From the NCBI GenBank assembly GCA_025024175.1, contig QCXZ01000042.1:3179501-3243500 (forward strand): a DNA stretch of 64,000 nucleotides, read 5' to 3'. Below are positions 33,772 through 48,700 of the stretch, piece by piece. The position numbers and the translations under genes were made by a program. How positions within the stretch are numbered: position 1 is the first letter of the stretch; the number at the start of each line of letters is the position of its first letter. The notes under the pieces are model-generated. The model searched no databases. It was given only the letters and a program-made list of their open reading frames with translations, and was not told where the DNA came from. This DNA is from Rhyzopertha dominica (Eukaryota > Arthropoda > Insecta > Coleoptera > Bostrichidae).

Positions 33772-36700
33772 GTGAGTAGTTTTATATTTTGTCCATTATC
33801 TGTCTTTGTCTTTACCCATCTAAAAAACTGTGATATTTTTTCTTAGTTCTGGTGTGCTGAGGTCGGAATTAAAAATGCGTGTTCTATTCACGAGTTTATT
33901 CCTTCAACTTTTCTATACCCGATATAAAAACTTATACAAGAGTCCCTCTTAGAATATTTAACAATGAAATATACTACACTAGGTAATGCAGCCCTAAGTT
34001 TAGCTGTTTCTGTCTGAAACTTTTTTATATTACACCAGCAATGCTTAACTATAGATTTGGGGGATCGAACGAACATGATTATAGTGTGACTCTACACTAG
34101 TGATCTAAGTTCTGATAGTTGGCTATGTTCTTTATTAATTTGTCCAATTTGTTTTTGTTGTTACTATTTCTTTTGACTAGCTTAAATTATGAATTACACA
34201 CTTTTTGAAGTTACGAACCTGCATAGCTACTGGGTAAAATTGATACAAATTGCCGCGCTGTAGTATGACTACATGTGGAACAGTATTCGAACCCAGTCAT
34301 AAGATCATTAGCATCCATTGATAGACGACTTAAAGAACACAGCAATTTGAAAAACAGTTCTGATAATGTCTTCAAAAAACCCCATTCTTATTATTAAGAA
34401 TTGTACTATCATTGACCGTTGATCTTTGATGTTATTTAAATATATTAGGTTTCGGTCTTCTAAATAAAACTCCTTTTATCTTATGCCAAGCTTTCGGAGA
34501 TCATTTGTCTCCTTCTTCTGGGCCTGTAATATTTTATTAAATAACTACAAATAGAGAACAACAAACCACATGAAAATACTTACAATAGAAACGGAATTAG
34601 TCTAAGTTGAACAGCAGTCTTAACTTCATATATATAACTCTAAACTTGTAGGTAATTTTAAATTTTACTAACTATTAATAATAACAAACAATCTTGACAA
34701 ATATTAATATATCTTTCAAAATTAAAAAACTGACAATTAATAATATGAAATCTAGATAGGACGAGAAATTTGGAAAGTGCAAGTAGGAAATTATGATGAC
34801 GAAAATGGTTTAAAATGGAGAAGATAGGTATAAATTTTAGAAAGATTATGAATAGACCGGCATGTTAAACATTATTAGCCATCAGAAACTTGCGCAAAGA
34901 CGTCTTAAAACTAGAGGCAGTGGAGAGGGATTTCATATGTAGCGGAACGGAATTGTACACACTGCAAACGTCATATGAAAAAGACTTTCGCTAATATGTA
35001 CGTTTATATCTAGGAACGAATATTTATGTTGTGTACATCCATCCTAAATGTAATGGGGTTGTTGCCCTTGACAGTAAATCATTATTATAACACATGTGCA
35101 ACATTGCCTGGACCTAGTGCGAGTTAGAAGCTGACAATAGAAAAAATATTTGTAATGTTTTAGTGTCTTATTTTTAACTTTAAAGGTTTTCCGCCAAATG
35201 AAAATATTTCGTGATATAGCACCATTCCTGGAGACGCACTCCGCTATTGCACCGGAAGCCCTGTTGCATGCTTAACACCTTTGTCGCTGTTGAACACGCG
35301 TATGTTCTATGGATCTGTGCCTTTGTACCTTTGTTTACATTTTGGTTTGAGAACGGAGGACGCGTTAAAGTTTTGTTTTTATTTACTTGGTACGTTGTTG
35401 TTCAAACATAGACTGTGCAATTATGGAGCAAGATTATGTGAAGGGATCTTCGGACAATTTACCAAAAATTAACTTACACATGATTGACAGATTTTAGATG
35501 AATGGAAACTCGTGTGGCCAGATTGTTCGATTTTACGCAAATTAGGCGATTTTGCTATTTAAAGGTTGCGACTTGAAAAAAAATGATGTAATGACAGCTA
35601 TACATGTTGTAACTCAGGTTTAAACGAGTTTACCTACCGAATAAATAGTTGTTCCAGTTTTAATCACTTGAAATATGGACTTACCCTTGGCTGCCATAAA
35701 ATGAATTCTGTTTGCGATATATCCGTTACAAGTTATAATTTTAATTTAATATATTTTACGTTTTAATATTTATAGTGAAAATGACTAACAGCGAATCACG
35801 TTTAACACATCCATTCGCATGTAGGTTTTTATAATTTATAATTACGGTTGCGAGTTTGGAATAAAATGGCAACGCTGCTGCGACTTCGGTTTCAGAAACC
35901 TTATCTCGGCCGACAGGAATGCCAGGATCAGAAAATGGTGTGGCAACATCACACAGTTACACTGCACCAAGCGCGCCAGGGAACGTTGACGTTAGAGATA
36001 TAAACTTTGAACATAAACAATCTTTTTTTAAGCATTAACTAAGCGCTTTGCAAAAAATAAAAAAAAACGGGTCTATTTTTTTTCATGTAATTCATATTCT
36101 GCAATAAAAAAAGGGGGCAACAGGCCCATTTTATTGTAAAGATATGGGGGGGTTTTAGGGTTTATAATAAAGTACAGTATGCATAGTACAATATTGCCGT
36201 GGTTTTTTAATAACTTATTGTAACAGGCTTTATATTATTTGAAAACTATTCTTAATATTACAACTTATCCATTTCATCATTTACTGTAACACAAAGATTA
36301 AGAATGCTTAACAAAATAAATTTTTCTGTTCACTTTTTTCAAGTTAACTGTTACATCTTAAAATATCTGTACCACTGACCTCTAAATAACTGGATGTCGC
36401 TTACATACCAAAATGCTTGTAAATTAATTGTGACAGATTTAAGCCACCTTGGCACTTCTAGCCGCTGGTCATTGTACTAAAATTTTGACAAAGGTTCGCT
36501 TCTGCGATAAATATGACATTAACGATTGACGGTTAAAATCGTGAACTTTTGTAAAAGTCTGCATTAACATTATACACCTTTCTCAGTAAGTAGCAAAGCA
36601 CATGGTGTTCATTTTTGTTACTGGATGGCATATTCGGCAGCTACGGCTATTATATAACTTAAGTATGGTGCATTGGGAATTTTGTAAAAAAAGATCTACT

Positions 36701-39700
36701 ACATTGAAGCGTCTCTCATTCCACTTGTAAGTGTTTCTCATCTTTATAGTAATTGTGTGCAATCAATGCAACTCATCATTACCTGTCTGCAGATTTCCAA
36801 AAGATGATCGTTGGAGTGTTTGAGTGAGAAACATGTGCTGTACAAACTGGACGTTACATTTTCGCATAACCATATTATATAGTTAAGGATCTAACCTAAA
36901 ATTTGAATTAGGCATTTCAGTATTACGTCACAGTCCCTTTAAAAATGGAGGCTGTTGGCATACAAACCCATTGTTTACATGGAGTTCTTACGGGAGACAA
37001 ACTTTTAAGATTTTTTTATGTATGTTCGGGGCTGAATTTAGTAGCGTACTTCATATATTTAGGTTTGTCATGATTAGCTAGATATACCTGTGTAATTTTA
37101 ACGCAATATTCGGCATAATAAACGAGAAAAAGATTGTTGAAGGTGACGTTGAACTTCCTGTTGGCAGGTTGACACACTCCCTGTCCCTGTATTTACATCG
37201 AAAATGTCTTGCTCTTGTGTTTTGTCAGTTGTCAGAAATAAAAACAAGATGGTTGCTGCATGCTGTTCTTTGTTGTGATTGTTGTTTTGATTCTTATTGC
37301 TCAAAACACACTGAACAAGGTATTATATCATGGTTACATATAATACGCCGTATCTACTAATATAAACAATAGTTTCAGTGTAATGGATCTAGTTTAATAT
37401 AGACTACATGATGGATTACGTGTTTTATAGTCGCCTCAAAGTAAAACAGCTGTCTTTATTCGCACGCTTTTTCACTAATGACAGCGTATATTGCACTAAA
37501 ATTTTATACATATATCCAACTAACCATAACAAATCTAAATATAGGAATTAGCTTAAAATTTCGTGTCACAAAATACTGAAATGAATTTGTAAAAGTTTTC
37601 TCCCATAAGAGCTCAATGTAAACACTAGCTTTGTGTGCCAACAGCCGCCATTTTTAAAGGGACTGAGGTCACGTGTTCTGAAATGCCTAATGCGCCATTA
37701 AATTGATAGTATGAGTACCAGTGGCATGGTGGCACACGAGTTTCTACTTGTGACAGTTTTGAATGACGTATATGACATCCAGTTATTTAGAGATCAGTGA
37801 TCTGTACCCATCTAGAACAGAAATAAGCATAAAAATAAAAAATAACAACATGAATTTTGATAGTGATAAAGAAATGGCTAATTACTGTAATGCTTTTTCC
37901 GCTCTGTTGGTGAAAACATGGCACCTAAAATTCAAAACACTAATCATAATTTTAAAATTGGGACTCCTCTTGTGATCAAATCTATGTTTCTGACACCTGT
38001 CTCACCCAATGAAATAGTTGAACATATTAGATCTCCAAAAAGTAATTTTGCTCGTGGGCACGATGGTGTGATATCAAATATGGTTAAGGATCAGTATTTA
38101 ATGCAGCCACTTGTTCATATTTTAATGCTATTTTTGAAAGGGGCAATATCCCTGCAGATCTGCAAATTTCAGTAGTAGTGCCAATTCATAAAGCTAGTAA
38201 TAAGAATAATGTTTCTTACTATAGACCGACGAGCCTTCTAACAAATTTTTACAAAATACTGGAAAAGTGCCTCAAGTAAAGCTTATACAATCATCTAGCT
38301 TGCAATAATGTTTTAAGTAACCAACAGTTTGGTTTTCGTGATAGAGTAAGCACAGCAAATGCAGTCGTGCATGTCATTGGTCTGTTGAAAAGTAGTTTAG
38401 ATAGGAATAAAAAATGTCTCAGTTTTTATTGACTTGGCGAGGGCTTTCAACACTGTTCCTCATGGCAGACTGATCCGAAGTTCAGGAGCATTATGGTGTC
38501 AGTGGGACAGTGGCAGAAGTCTTCCAGAATTATTTGAGTGGTAGAAAGCAGATTTTGCGAGTTGGTAATGCTGTGAGTAAGTCTCTTAATGTTTGATACT
38601 GGAATCTCTCAAGGAACAGTACTTGGGCCTTTTCTGTTTATTGTCTACATGAATTCCCTGCTTGCACTTGAAATTAGTGATTGTGTTGATTCTTATGGTG
38701 ATGATAAATTGTTCTTAAATGTAACTAAAACTGCATTTACTTTGTCCAATTATCGCAGACTACCTTATAGTTCCATCACTATAGGTAATACTGATTTTCT
38801 AGTTAGGGAAGTTGAATATATGAAGTATCTTGGTATAATAATTGATAACAATCTTAAGTTTAGTAACCACATGATTGCAGTAGCAGGCAAAATTCGCAGT
38901 CTTTTATTAAATTTGAAATTTAATGGATAGAAAGTGCATAATACTCGTATACTCTTTTGAGATATGGCATTCTTGTGTGTATAGGCTTAATGTAACACAA
39001 AATTACTTGTTACGTGTAATTTTTTAAAAAAGAGGAGAGTTAATACCACTAAATTGTACAATAAAAATATTTTGAATATATGGTTTATATATATATATCA
39101 CTCTATTGTGATTTTTTTCCATAAAAACAAACCACATAATTTTGCTTCACATGCTTATTCCACTAGAGCTGTCATGCACCACAGGTTGAAGCAATACTGT
39201 GTCATCACAAAGATTTATTGTTTACACCTTGTTCCCAAAATGTATAATATACTCCCATATGCACTTAGAAATATAACTAACATTAAGCGTTTTTTGAAGG
39301 AATGTGACATTTTTATCATTGAAAATTACACGATCTACGAGAGATAACCATACCGTCAAATCGATCATTCAGCATCTCTATTGTGGAGTTCGCAGTATGG
39401 CAAGTAGCGCCGTCCTGCTGAAAACACATGTCATCCACATCCATATTGTTTAATTCAGGCCAAAAGAAATTTGTTAGCATTGACTTGTAGAGCTCGCCAG
39501 TGACTGTGGTTGCCTCACCAACGTTGTTTTCAAATAAATTCGGGTCAATGACGCCGCCAGCCCAAAATCCGCATCAAACAGTCACTTTTTGTGGATGCAT
39601 TGTCATCTGTTGAACATCGTGTGGGTTGGCGTCGCCCCATATACGACAATTTTGCTTGTTAACATAGCCATTTAGCCAAAAATGAGCCTCGTCGCTAAAA

Positions 39701-42700
39701 ATGATTTTTCACCCAAAGTTAGGATCCTGTTCGAAATGGTCCAAAACCCAATTAGCAAACAAACGGTGTTGTCTGTGATCGTTAACTTTGAGCTCTTGGG
39801 TCAGTTGGATCTTGTTCGGGTACAGGCCCAAATCCCAACGCAAAATCCGCCAAGTTGAAGTCTGCGAAAGGCCGAGTTCTTGTGCACGACGAGGAATTGA
39901 CTGCCTCGCGTTCTCCTGCACACTTTCACTGACAGCGGCAATGTTTTCGACCGATCTGGCGTTCCTTGTACGTAAGGTTGCTGGTTGATTGTTTACGGAA
40001 CCGGTCGTCTCAAATTTGGCCATCAAATGTTGAAGAGTTGACTTTGAATGGCCACCGCGTCTGCCATAAAATGGACGCAACGCCAGCAAAGTTTTCACTA
40101 ATGAACACTCATTTTGATAACAGAGTTTTATCATTTGGACGTGTTGCTCAATCGTGTAACTTGACATGATGATTTGGCATCTGTGACTGAATAACAAATA
40201 GCATATTTGATAGCGTTCGCTATAACAACATAGCCGTAACAGTCTGTCAACATCGACCCGTCCCTAATTGAAAACCCTATATAAAATATTCTTGGAAAAA
40301 ATCTAATTTATTATAATTATTGAGCAAGCAATTAACTACTGCTTAAGTTAATTGTAGTTAATTACTTAACAACACTGATAAACTTTAAACTTATATGAAA
40401 TAATGTTTACTACGATTGACTTTGTATTTCACATAATTTTTCCCACTCAAAAGCATTTTTGGTAATGTTTCACTTGCAGATGATATCTGGTAAAGATGAA
40501 AGACGCCTCACAGAAAAGAGACAAGCTTTAACATCTCTTTCAACTTATCGTCCTGGTATGGTGGGTAGTGTTCGGGTGCCCAGTGCGACAACAGGAGTAC
40601 TGCCGATGTCTACTCCGGCGACTTTAACATCAAACACTGTGGTNCCGGTTTTCCAAGACAATGAAGATCATTTACTGGGCGCTGCTGCTNCTGTACCNCT
40701 CAGTATTTTGACAGCGGTCAAGAGACAGGACGCACCAAAGGAGAACGTGCTTAAGCCGGGAACTTGGACCAACATGCACGTCAAACAGCAAGTTACGAAG
40801 CATAAAACTCCATCGTTTACGGGTGAGTAAAAAATTTGTCCTGAAGGTAAATGTTCAAATGTATGTGTCACTTGCATGCTTACGCTTCCAAATTATGGAA
40901 CAACGAATAGTAGGATATTTTATTGTTCAAGCTCATTTCATAGAGGAAAGATTAAGCTACACTGCTACATAAAACTGGTGCAAAAAAACACTTTTGCAGT
41001 ATAACTTTTTTTAAAGAATGCCCGCCTACTGAGATTGACTCTTAAACATGGGGAAAGAGAAACAGTTTTTAAAAATTATCTCTTAGACCAGTTGATATAG
41101 TTTCATCAAATTTTGGCTATTATTTTAATTTTATTTTAATAAATGTTTTCGAGGGGCCGGGAGGGGGCCAACCCCATACATTTTAACCCTTAACTTTAAA
41201 ACGGTATAGTATTTTTTTCAAAAATATGTGATTTTTTAATCTTTGGGCCTTGTAAACAAAAAACGATACTTTTTATGAACATGTATGATATTTTTGATGG
41301 TTTTACAGGCATATGAAGAAATGAAGAAGTATTGCCAGCCTTGACCGAGATTTGAACTTGGGCCTTTTAAACACTAGTCAAACGCTCTATCCACTGAGCT
41401 ATCAAGGCCCTATTCAGAATCGAGGTCAAAGCGGCATATATTCATCAAAGTTATGTAATGCTGCTGAACGCCATCCAGCGCCTTGCTAGCTCAGTGGGTA
41501 GAGCGTTTGACTAGTGTTCAAAAGGCCCGAGTTCAAATCTTGGTCAAGGCTGGCAATACTTTTTCATTTCTTCATATGCCTGTAAAACCCATTAAAAATA
41601 CCATACATGTTCATAAAAACTCAATTCAGGCAGTAAATAACTTTCACTGTGTATTAAAAAAACGATACTCTTTGTGTGGCTAAAATCGACCCTTTCCAAA
41701 AAAATTGCAGTTGAACGTTAGGATACACACTTTCACTGCTTAACTAAATCAAAATAATAAAACTGTGTTAGGTGTTACTGTTACATTGATATTTTGACAA
41801 AAATTTGAAAAATTCTGAATGGTACTGAGTATGACAGCGTACTCATTTATATGAATATTCAATTATTATTATTATTATTGCAGGATTTCAGAATGTAAAA
41901 TATCTTCAAAATGTCAATGTTAATGTTNGATAAGATATATTATGTTCTAATGATTGCGTACCAATGGATCTTTCTTGCTACTTTTAGCTTGAAATATGTA
42001 CTACTTTTTTAATCTTTTTTTCCTTTTTCTTCTCTTTCTGTTCGCCTGTAATTTTGTCACATCCTTTGTGTTTTGTCAGGTCAACTGACGCCATTTTCTC
42101 TTCCCCTCGTTATTGTTTATTTTACTTTGCAAGAGCCGCATTCGTTTAAATCTAATTGTACGATTTTGTTAGTTCACATTGATGATGAAGAAGACCTACA
42201 TACTACAGGGATAAAACTACCCCCCAACTTTTTTCCAACAAACTACGACGACTATTCGAACTTTAATACCGCAGTGTACTTAGAAGAACCTCCTAACCCA
42301 GCCCATGTACCGATGTACCCCAAACAATTAGTGTACAGTGAGCCCAACAAAGAATACAGCTTAGAAGAGTTAAGAGCCGCAAGATATTTAAGACAAAGAT
42401 CAAAAAGGAGACTAATGGTGACAGAAGTCGAAACACAGCAGGCTGTGCAGTCCATTTTGGGCACCACTGAACAAGAAGTTGCGCATCAATCAGACTTGAT
42501 AGTTTTAAATGACGAACGGAACCAGAACTTAGTACAGAATACTTCTGTAAGACAGGAAAAAGCGCCCGAAGTCAGTTACTGCACCGTGCAGAAAGAAGAA
42601 GCAGATGTTGCTTCACAATTCTCTATGAAAAAACGGCTGCAAAAGGATTTCGGATTGGACGACGGTTGCTCACCTGCAGACACTGCCAACAACAGTTTTG

Positions 42701-45700
42701 CAAAATATTGGGACTCTCTTCAGCCGGACAAGGTCAATAATGTATTTTGGAATCCCTTACCCCCTAAACGACCCGTCGGCGATTTTATGATTTATCAGGA
42801 TTCTATCGTCGATTCTCAGGTTAGTTCAACTCCTTTATATTTTTTTTACAGCTACTATTGATATGGAAAGTCCATCACATGTGAAACTTGTATGAATAAA
42901 TGTTGATTGTTTGAAACTTTGCACTACAAAGGAACGGCTTAATTCAAAATTGAGAACTGATCCAAAACTTGTAATTAATAGTTTTCTTTAAAAGTTCAAA
43001 CTCGAAAGTTTTCGTCCACTATAACCGTTCTTAATAAAGTAGGGAAGTCCAATTGGGGTTTTCACATTTTTTAGAAATCATGCCATGTGTATATTTGGAG
43101 CACCCTTGTTATGTCCTAAAAATTTCAAAATTTTTCTAGCACCAGTTTTCGAAAAAACCGTTTTGAAGTTCAAATATAAAAATTGACCACACAAACGCAG
43201 TGTCCCAGGATGGAGACGGTGTGACGTAGAACCCGATGTAAACAAAGAATATAGGTTATGTTGCCTACGTGCCTTTGCTTGTGCCGAGTGAAACGAGTTG
43301 TTTTCTTGCTTTTAACGGACTCCTCCTGACAACTGGGAGAATGTTTAAGCATGTACAACAAACCAGAAGCTAACAGCAGATGGTGCTTTGTGCCAGTGTT
43401 CAAATTTCAAATACATCCGTCAATAGTCTCAACAAAATATTCGTAAGTGTACCCGGAGACTACGAACGCAAACGGAGATGGTTTAAAGCAGCCAGAAGGG
43501 GTATGACCAAGACAAAATCTACATTTTGCTGTTGTGAAACTTAAAGTAACTGCATATTTTATTGCACGAACTTTGTTTGCAGGGCATATCTTGGACTGCA
43601 GTATACATCTGGGCCCCTCTCGCTTCACCCGAAAATAACCTATAGCTGCATCTCCGTGTTGCTCACGACTTGCACTAGAATAAAGATGCATTTTGTTCAA
43701 AATATCAATGATCCATAATGTATTAAATTGCAGATTAAGCTGCTTTATTAATTACTTATATGCTGCTTTAGCGCCTTTGATTTTGGCAGCATTAAAAGGT
43801 GGGTCGTTCTTGATAAATTTGGTGACTATAAACATATCTACAGCCGGCAAATTGTTCGAAGACGCTTTAACAAAGCATTCGGACGACTTATTGTTGAATT
43901 TATAAAAAACAAACAAACGAGAACACTCTCAAACATAACCAATAACGCAAACGAAATACGGAAAGTAGCGGACGCTATCTTGTTTACATCTTGTGATATG
44001 TCACAGCCAGTCCTAGTCAATCTGAGCGTATCTTAAAACTGCGTTGTTGCCACGTTGCGCACTGAAAAGTTGTAAACAATTTATTTTGGTTAAAAATTTT
44101 TTTTGCAGCGTTATGGATACAGATACACACTTAATTAATTAAGTACTCTTTCTTAATGTATAAAAGTTTATATTTTATAACTAGTGAACACACCCATTTA
44201 GTTACGCATTTAGTCAATTTTGAGATATGACATAATCTTGTGTTTTTTAAGTTGGGGATTTTTTTACCTATTCAACGATATAAAATTCAGTATAGTTATT
44301 TTGAAAAATACCATAGTTATGGACAATTTTCTGTATAATTCTTTATTGTTTTTAAATTGTTTCCTCTTTCTAATTAGTTAGCACTGAGCACGTATTTGTA
44401 AGTTGAGAATGAAGTTTTCAAATCTAGATAAGCTTAACATGGTTGAAATTCCATTCGAGCATCTAAAGAATACTTACATCGCTGTCAGCCTTTTTTAAGT
44501 AATTTAAAAGGCTTTACGATAACTTAGGACAATAATATGGCTCTTTTTGTAAACCAAAAAATTGGTCCAGGAATATAAGTGAAGTCATCTTCAACCCGGG
44601 AAATGCTTTGCTAACCATACCCAAACCTTCTTCTGAAACTTGGCATTGAATATCACTTCATTTAACAGCAGTTGACTATGAGACATATTTCGATAACTTA
44701 AAGCCTGAACTTAAAAAACCTTTGATTGCATGCTTCTTTCCAAATCAATAAGAATTATTATCTTAATTTTAATACCCACAATTACTAACAGGGCGAAACT
44801 AGTTACAGGGTGAGAGCGAACTGACCAGGCCAGATGATTTATTTTATTTTATCTAAAATTATTTTCTTCTTGTGGATTCATTATGCTCTTTCCCATTTGG
44901 TCCATAATAAAAGCATAATTTCAATTTGTTTATAGTCACCTTATACATATCCATATTTAGATCATTATTTGTGATTTTGCAGAAAAGTAAACCAAAATTT
45001 ATAGTGTTACAATGGGTGTTCATTTAAAAAAGGCATCAAGGCACTTATGACTTTGACATTGCATTTCACAAAAATATTTTCACTTGACACTTATAATTTC
45101 AATTAACCGGAAAAAAAATACTTTGCATGTACATCAGTTGATGGGAAAGAAAACAAGCATAAAAATGGTGGTAAGTCGGCATTCTAATCAACCTGTGAGT
45201 CTAATGTCTCTGTAAACTTCTGAAATTTTATTGGTTGTCCATGGATTTGATCAAACGCAAGTAATGTGGATGGAAATTCAGCTTTAGATCTTTTAATAAC
45301 TTTAATAGTTTGTTAATTAAAAGTTCTTTATTTATGAGTGACATGTATTTCAACATAACCAAACTTTGCAACATCTGTCAACAAAGAAACAGGTAAAATG
45401 ATAAGTGGCAGTAAATAGTTTTTGAAAAGTGGCAAAAACTGATCACATTTCTTTATAAGGAAAAAGTGAAATAGGTGTTGATGAAAGTTGTGTGTCTTTC
45501 TTTGTTGGATATAAAGACATTTCCAGTCTTACGGACCAAAGCAAAGGAATATCCATCTAAAAAGCAGGGACTTTAAAGAAAATTATTAAGACTTCATATT
45601 AAAATACAATATAGAACTATTTTGCTAAGAATTATTGTTGTTTTAGAAATAAAAAAATGTATTAAAAGAAAATTAATGTTGAAAATTATAACAGTGGTTA

Positions 45701-48700
45701 CTGGCAGCTGGTGACAGAAAAAGTTATATCTGCTCACAAAAAATGTTCTGTCAAAAGCACTTTAGCTTTCTTGTAGGTATGATTGCTAATTAATTTATGG
45801 TTTTATTATTCTTGTTTATAATTAAACAGACATTCGCGGACAACTTGAATCTGTCAACTTCTTGTATTTTGTAACAAAATGAGTAATTCAATTACAACAG
45901 TTATTGTACTGTGTTAATTACAATGAAATTAATTTAATTACTTTTTCAAGTAATGGTAAAAAATTACTACTTAACAACACTAGCTGTTTGATGTAAAATA
46001 TAAATGTAAAAAATAAATAGTGCAGAAGAAGGGCCCGCAGTTCTGTAAAAAAAATTGCAATGTTTTTATAATTGTATACAGTATACCCTTTTGATATTGC
46101 GAAAGTTATGCTATAAAAAAGATGAAAACCAAAGGGCATACTGATCACAGGGGTACAACTAATGTAAATTTTTTAATAATTTATATACATATACAGTAAA
46201 AACCCATAAGGTAAATTTGGGGCAAAAATATTAAAAACTTAGAAAAGTTGCAAAAATTGAAGGGTATTTTTGAATAAATATGCATTTGATTAAGTGATTT
46301 CTCAAATGGCATTAACCTGTCAAGATCATCATACTATACTGTTCAAATAAAATTGCATCAAACTTGTGGTGCTTTTCAAATGGTGGCAATCGTTAGTGCT
46401 GCCAACTGGAGCAAGTAAGTACGACAAGGATGTACTGCTGGTTATACGAGCCCAGTCTCATATAAATTTGCCCAAGAGTAACTAAAAAACCGCAGCAAAT
46501 TGAATCAATACTTCCACATCCAATTGTCAAAATGACATTTACGTTTTTATTTTTTATACTATACGATTGCTAATCAGGTTTTGAGCATTTTTTCTCTCCA
46601 CACATTTTTTCTAAGACAAACAGTCCTCGTGATATTAGCAAAAATATATAAATTTTTAAAATCGTTTTTTTCCAAATAACTCGAAAATTATTATTAATTT
46701 AACAAAAAAATTACAAGAGTGCTTTCTGATCAGAAATTAGATTTTCTATATAATACCAAAATTTAAAAAAAATCGTATGAGTAGGGTACAAAATAGGTTT
46801 TTTGGAAATATTTCAAAAATGTCAAAATTTTTGATAAATTTTATGAGAAATTTTATTTCCTATCTGATGGTATTTTCATTTTTTTGAAGATATTAAATAT
46901 ATTCAGAGATATTTAGGAAAAACCGTTTTCTTTAAGTGACGCTTTTTTGCTAATATCTTCTAAACAGTTTGCTGCACCGAAAATTTACAAGAACGAATAA
47001 TACTCGCCGTTATACTACTAATCACATACTAAAACGGAAAAAAATATATAAAAATTTGCAAAAAGGGTAGTTACCCCCCAATTTCGCCCCCTTTCCAATA
47101 CTGTACTTACACCACAAACAATAGGTCGCTTTGGGTAGTTCAGATTTATACGTTTGCCAAATTTCAAGTTCATATATTAAGTCTTTCGAAAGTTATCTTG
47201 TATAGAAACAAAACGACAGACACAGACAAGAAAGTTGTTTTTTGTGAATTCAACCATTTTAAAGCAAATGAGCAAATAAAAATTTTTGAAAATTTTTTTT
47301 GTGATACAATACTTTCCATCCGTTGGATGTGGAAGTAATACAGGATCATACTTTGGACTCAAATTTTTTTTTTTAATGAAGTGAACTGAGAAATTTTGAT
47401 GTATTGCATTATTATTAACAACACTACTAAATAACAAAAATACATAATTTAAAAACGTAAGTACAAAAGCGAAACTAAGTTTGGTGCATTAAAATTGCAT
47501 TTACCATTGTTTACAATCTCCCTTTCGCTTTAAAACTGCCTTAATTTGTCATGGTGTGGTTTGTACTAAGGTACTGCAGTATTCTGGCATAAGACTATTC
47601 CAAATTTCATTTAAGTTTAATTCTTAACTCATTAGCTGTGTGAACTGAGGTAGTTCGCAGTTTTATTTTTTTATTTCATGCCAGAGTCTTTCAATTGGAG
47701 ACAAATCTGGACTGCTTGCTGGTCATTTGTGATTTTCCTGAAACCATGTTGTAACAGTTTTTGCTGTGTGAGGGAAAAACAATACTTCAACCTCTCAATG
47801 GATGGCAATAATTCTTATTCTAAAATTGTTTAAACTTTTGGGCATTTACAGTTCCATTTATCACTAGAAGGTGCCCTACCCCTTCCGCAGACTTACATCC
47901 CCGAACCATAATGGATGCCAGAAATTTGACTTTCCTTGCTAAACAATCATTCATTTGCTCATAAGCGTCTGGCTTTCTTCTCTTTTTGTGTTAACAAAGG
48001 TTTAACTTTTGCCTAAAGCACATTCAATAAAAGAGATGACCGATTTTCTTTATAAAAGCCATATCCTATTTTTTTAAGATGCTGCAAGCAAGTATCTTTT
48101 GTTTTACGCATCTGTATCGCATTTGCCCACCGCGATGCCAGTTCTCTTAAAAATATGCGGCGTACTTGTTTCATTAACTTTCGAAGAACATGTTCATCCC
48201 ACTTTGTTATTTTTTAAATTCTACCAGAAGTCACTTTAGTTTTTACGTTTTTAAAAATGATATTTCACAGTGTATACTGAGAATTTTTCAAGTTTTTGGC
48301 AATGTTATACCCTGAAATACCATCTTTATGGAGGCACAAATTATGGATTTTCTTCAGAAAATGCTTTCCCACAAAAATTTAACATCTGTCTGATACAATG
48401 ATGACAAAGTGACGCTAATGTAGCTTTCTTTTGTTTTGTTTCAACACAAACGTGATTTTAGGCTAAACACAGCCTGTTACAAGTTTAGACCCATTCTAAT
48501 GCACCAAACATAGTTTGGTTTTGTGCTGATTTTTTTTAAATGTACACTGCACTTATACAGTTAGTTGTCAATGCTCTGACGTATCAAATATATTAACCAA
48601 AAGGTTTTAGTTTGTTTCTTTAAAATTAAATGTTTAAAGTACAGCCTCATATTTTACTTTACGCTTATGCCAATTCATGTGTGACTGGGTTCGTATAAGT

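Larger units (their letters stand above)
41258..41669. mobile_element. Palindromic tRNA-derived element with 13-bp direct repeat
   Basis: A 13-bp direct repeat AAAAAACGATACT flanks the element (41258-41270 and 41657-41669). Between them are two inverted arms: TATGAACATGTATG...ACAGGCATATGAAG on the left is mirrored by CATATGCCTGTAAAA...CATACATGTTCATA on the right. Each arm contains a complete 71-nt tRNA-like cloverleaf, left copy on minus, right copy on plus, so their 3' ends point outward. The centre (41409-41479) is ~70 bp of unrelated sequence. The direct repeat suggests target duplication, as for SINEs; the inverted design is foldback-like. Confidence 0.7.

Noticed and set aside
41338..41550. 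Two functional tRNA-Thr genes
   Set aside because: Both are in the arms of a palindromic repeat, with a nonconsensus B box and T-stem or acceptor mismatches; annotated as tRNA-like only.
42073..42172. In-frame extension upstream of BubR1 exon 5 suggesting a new start
   Set aside because: Splicing at AG 42171-42172 joins exon 4 in frame with [12 protein letters not shown]; the upstream part is intronic.
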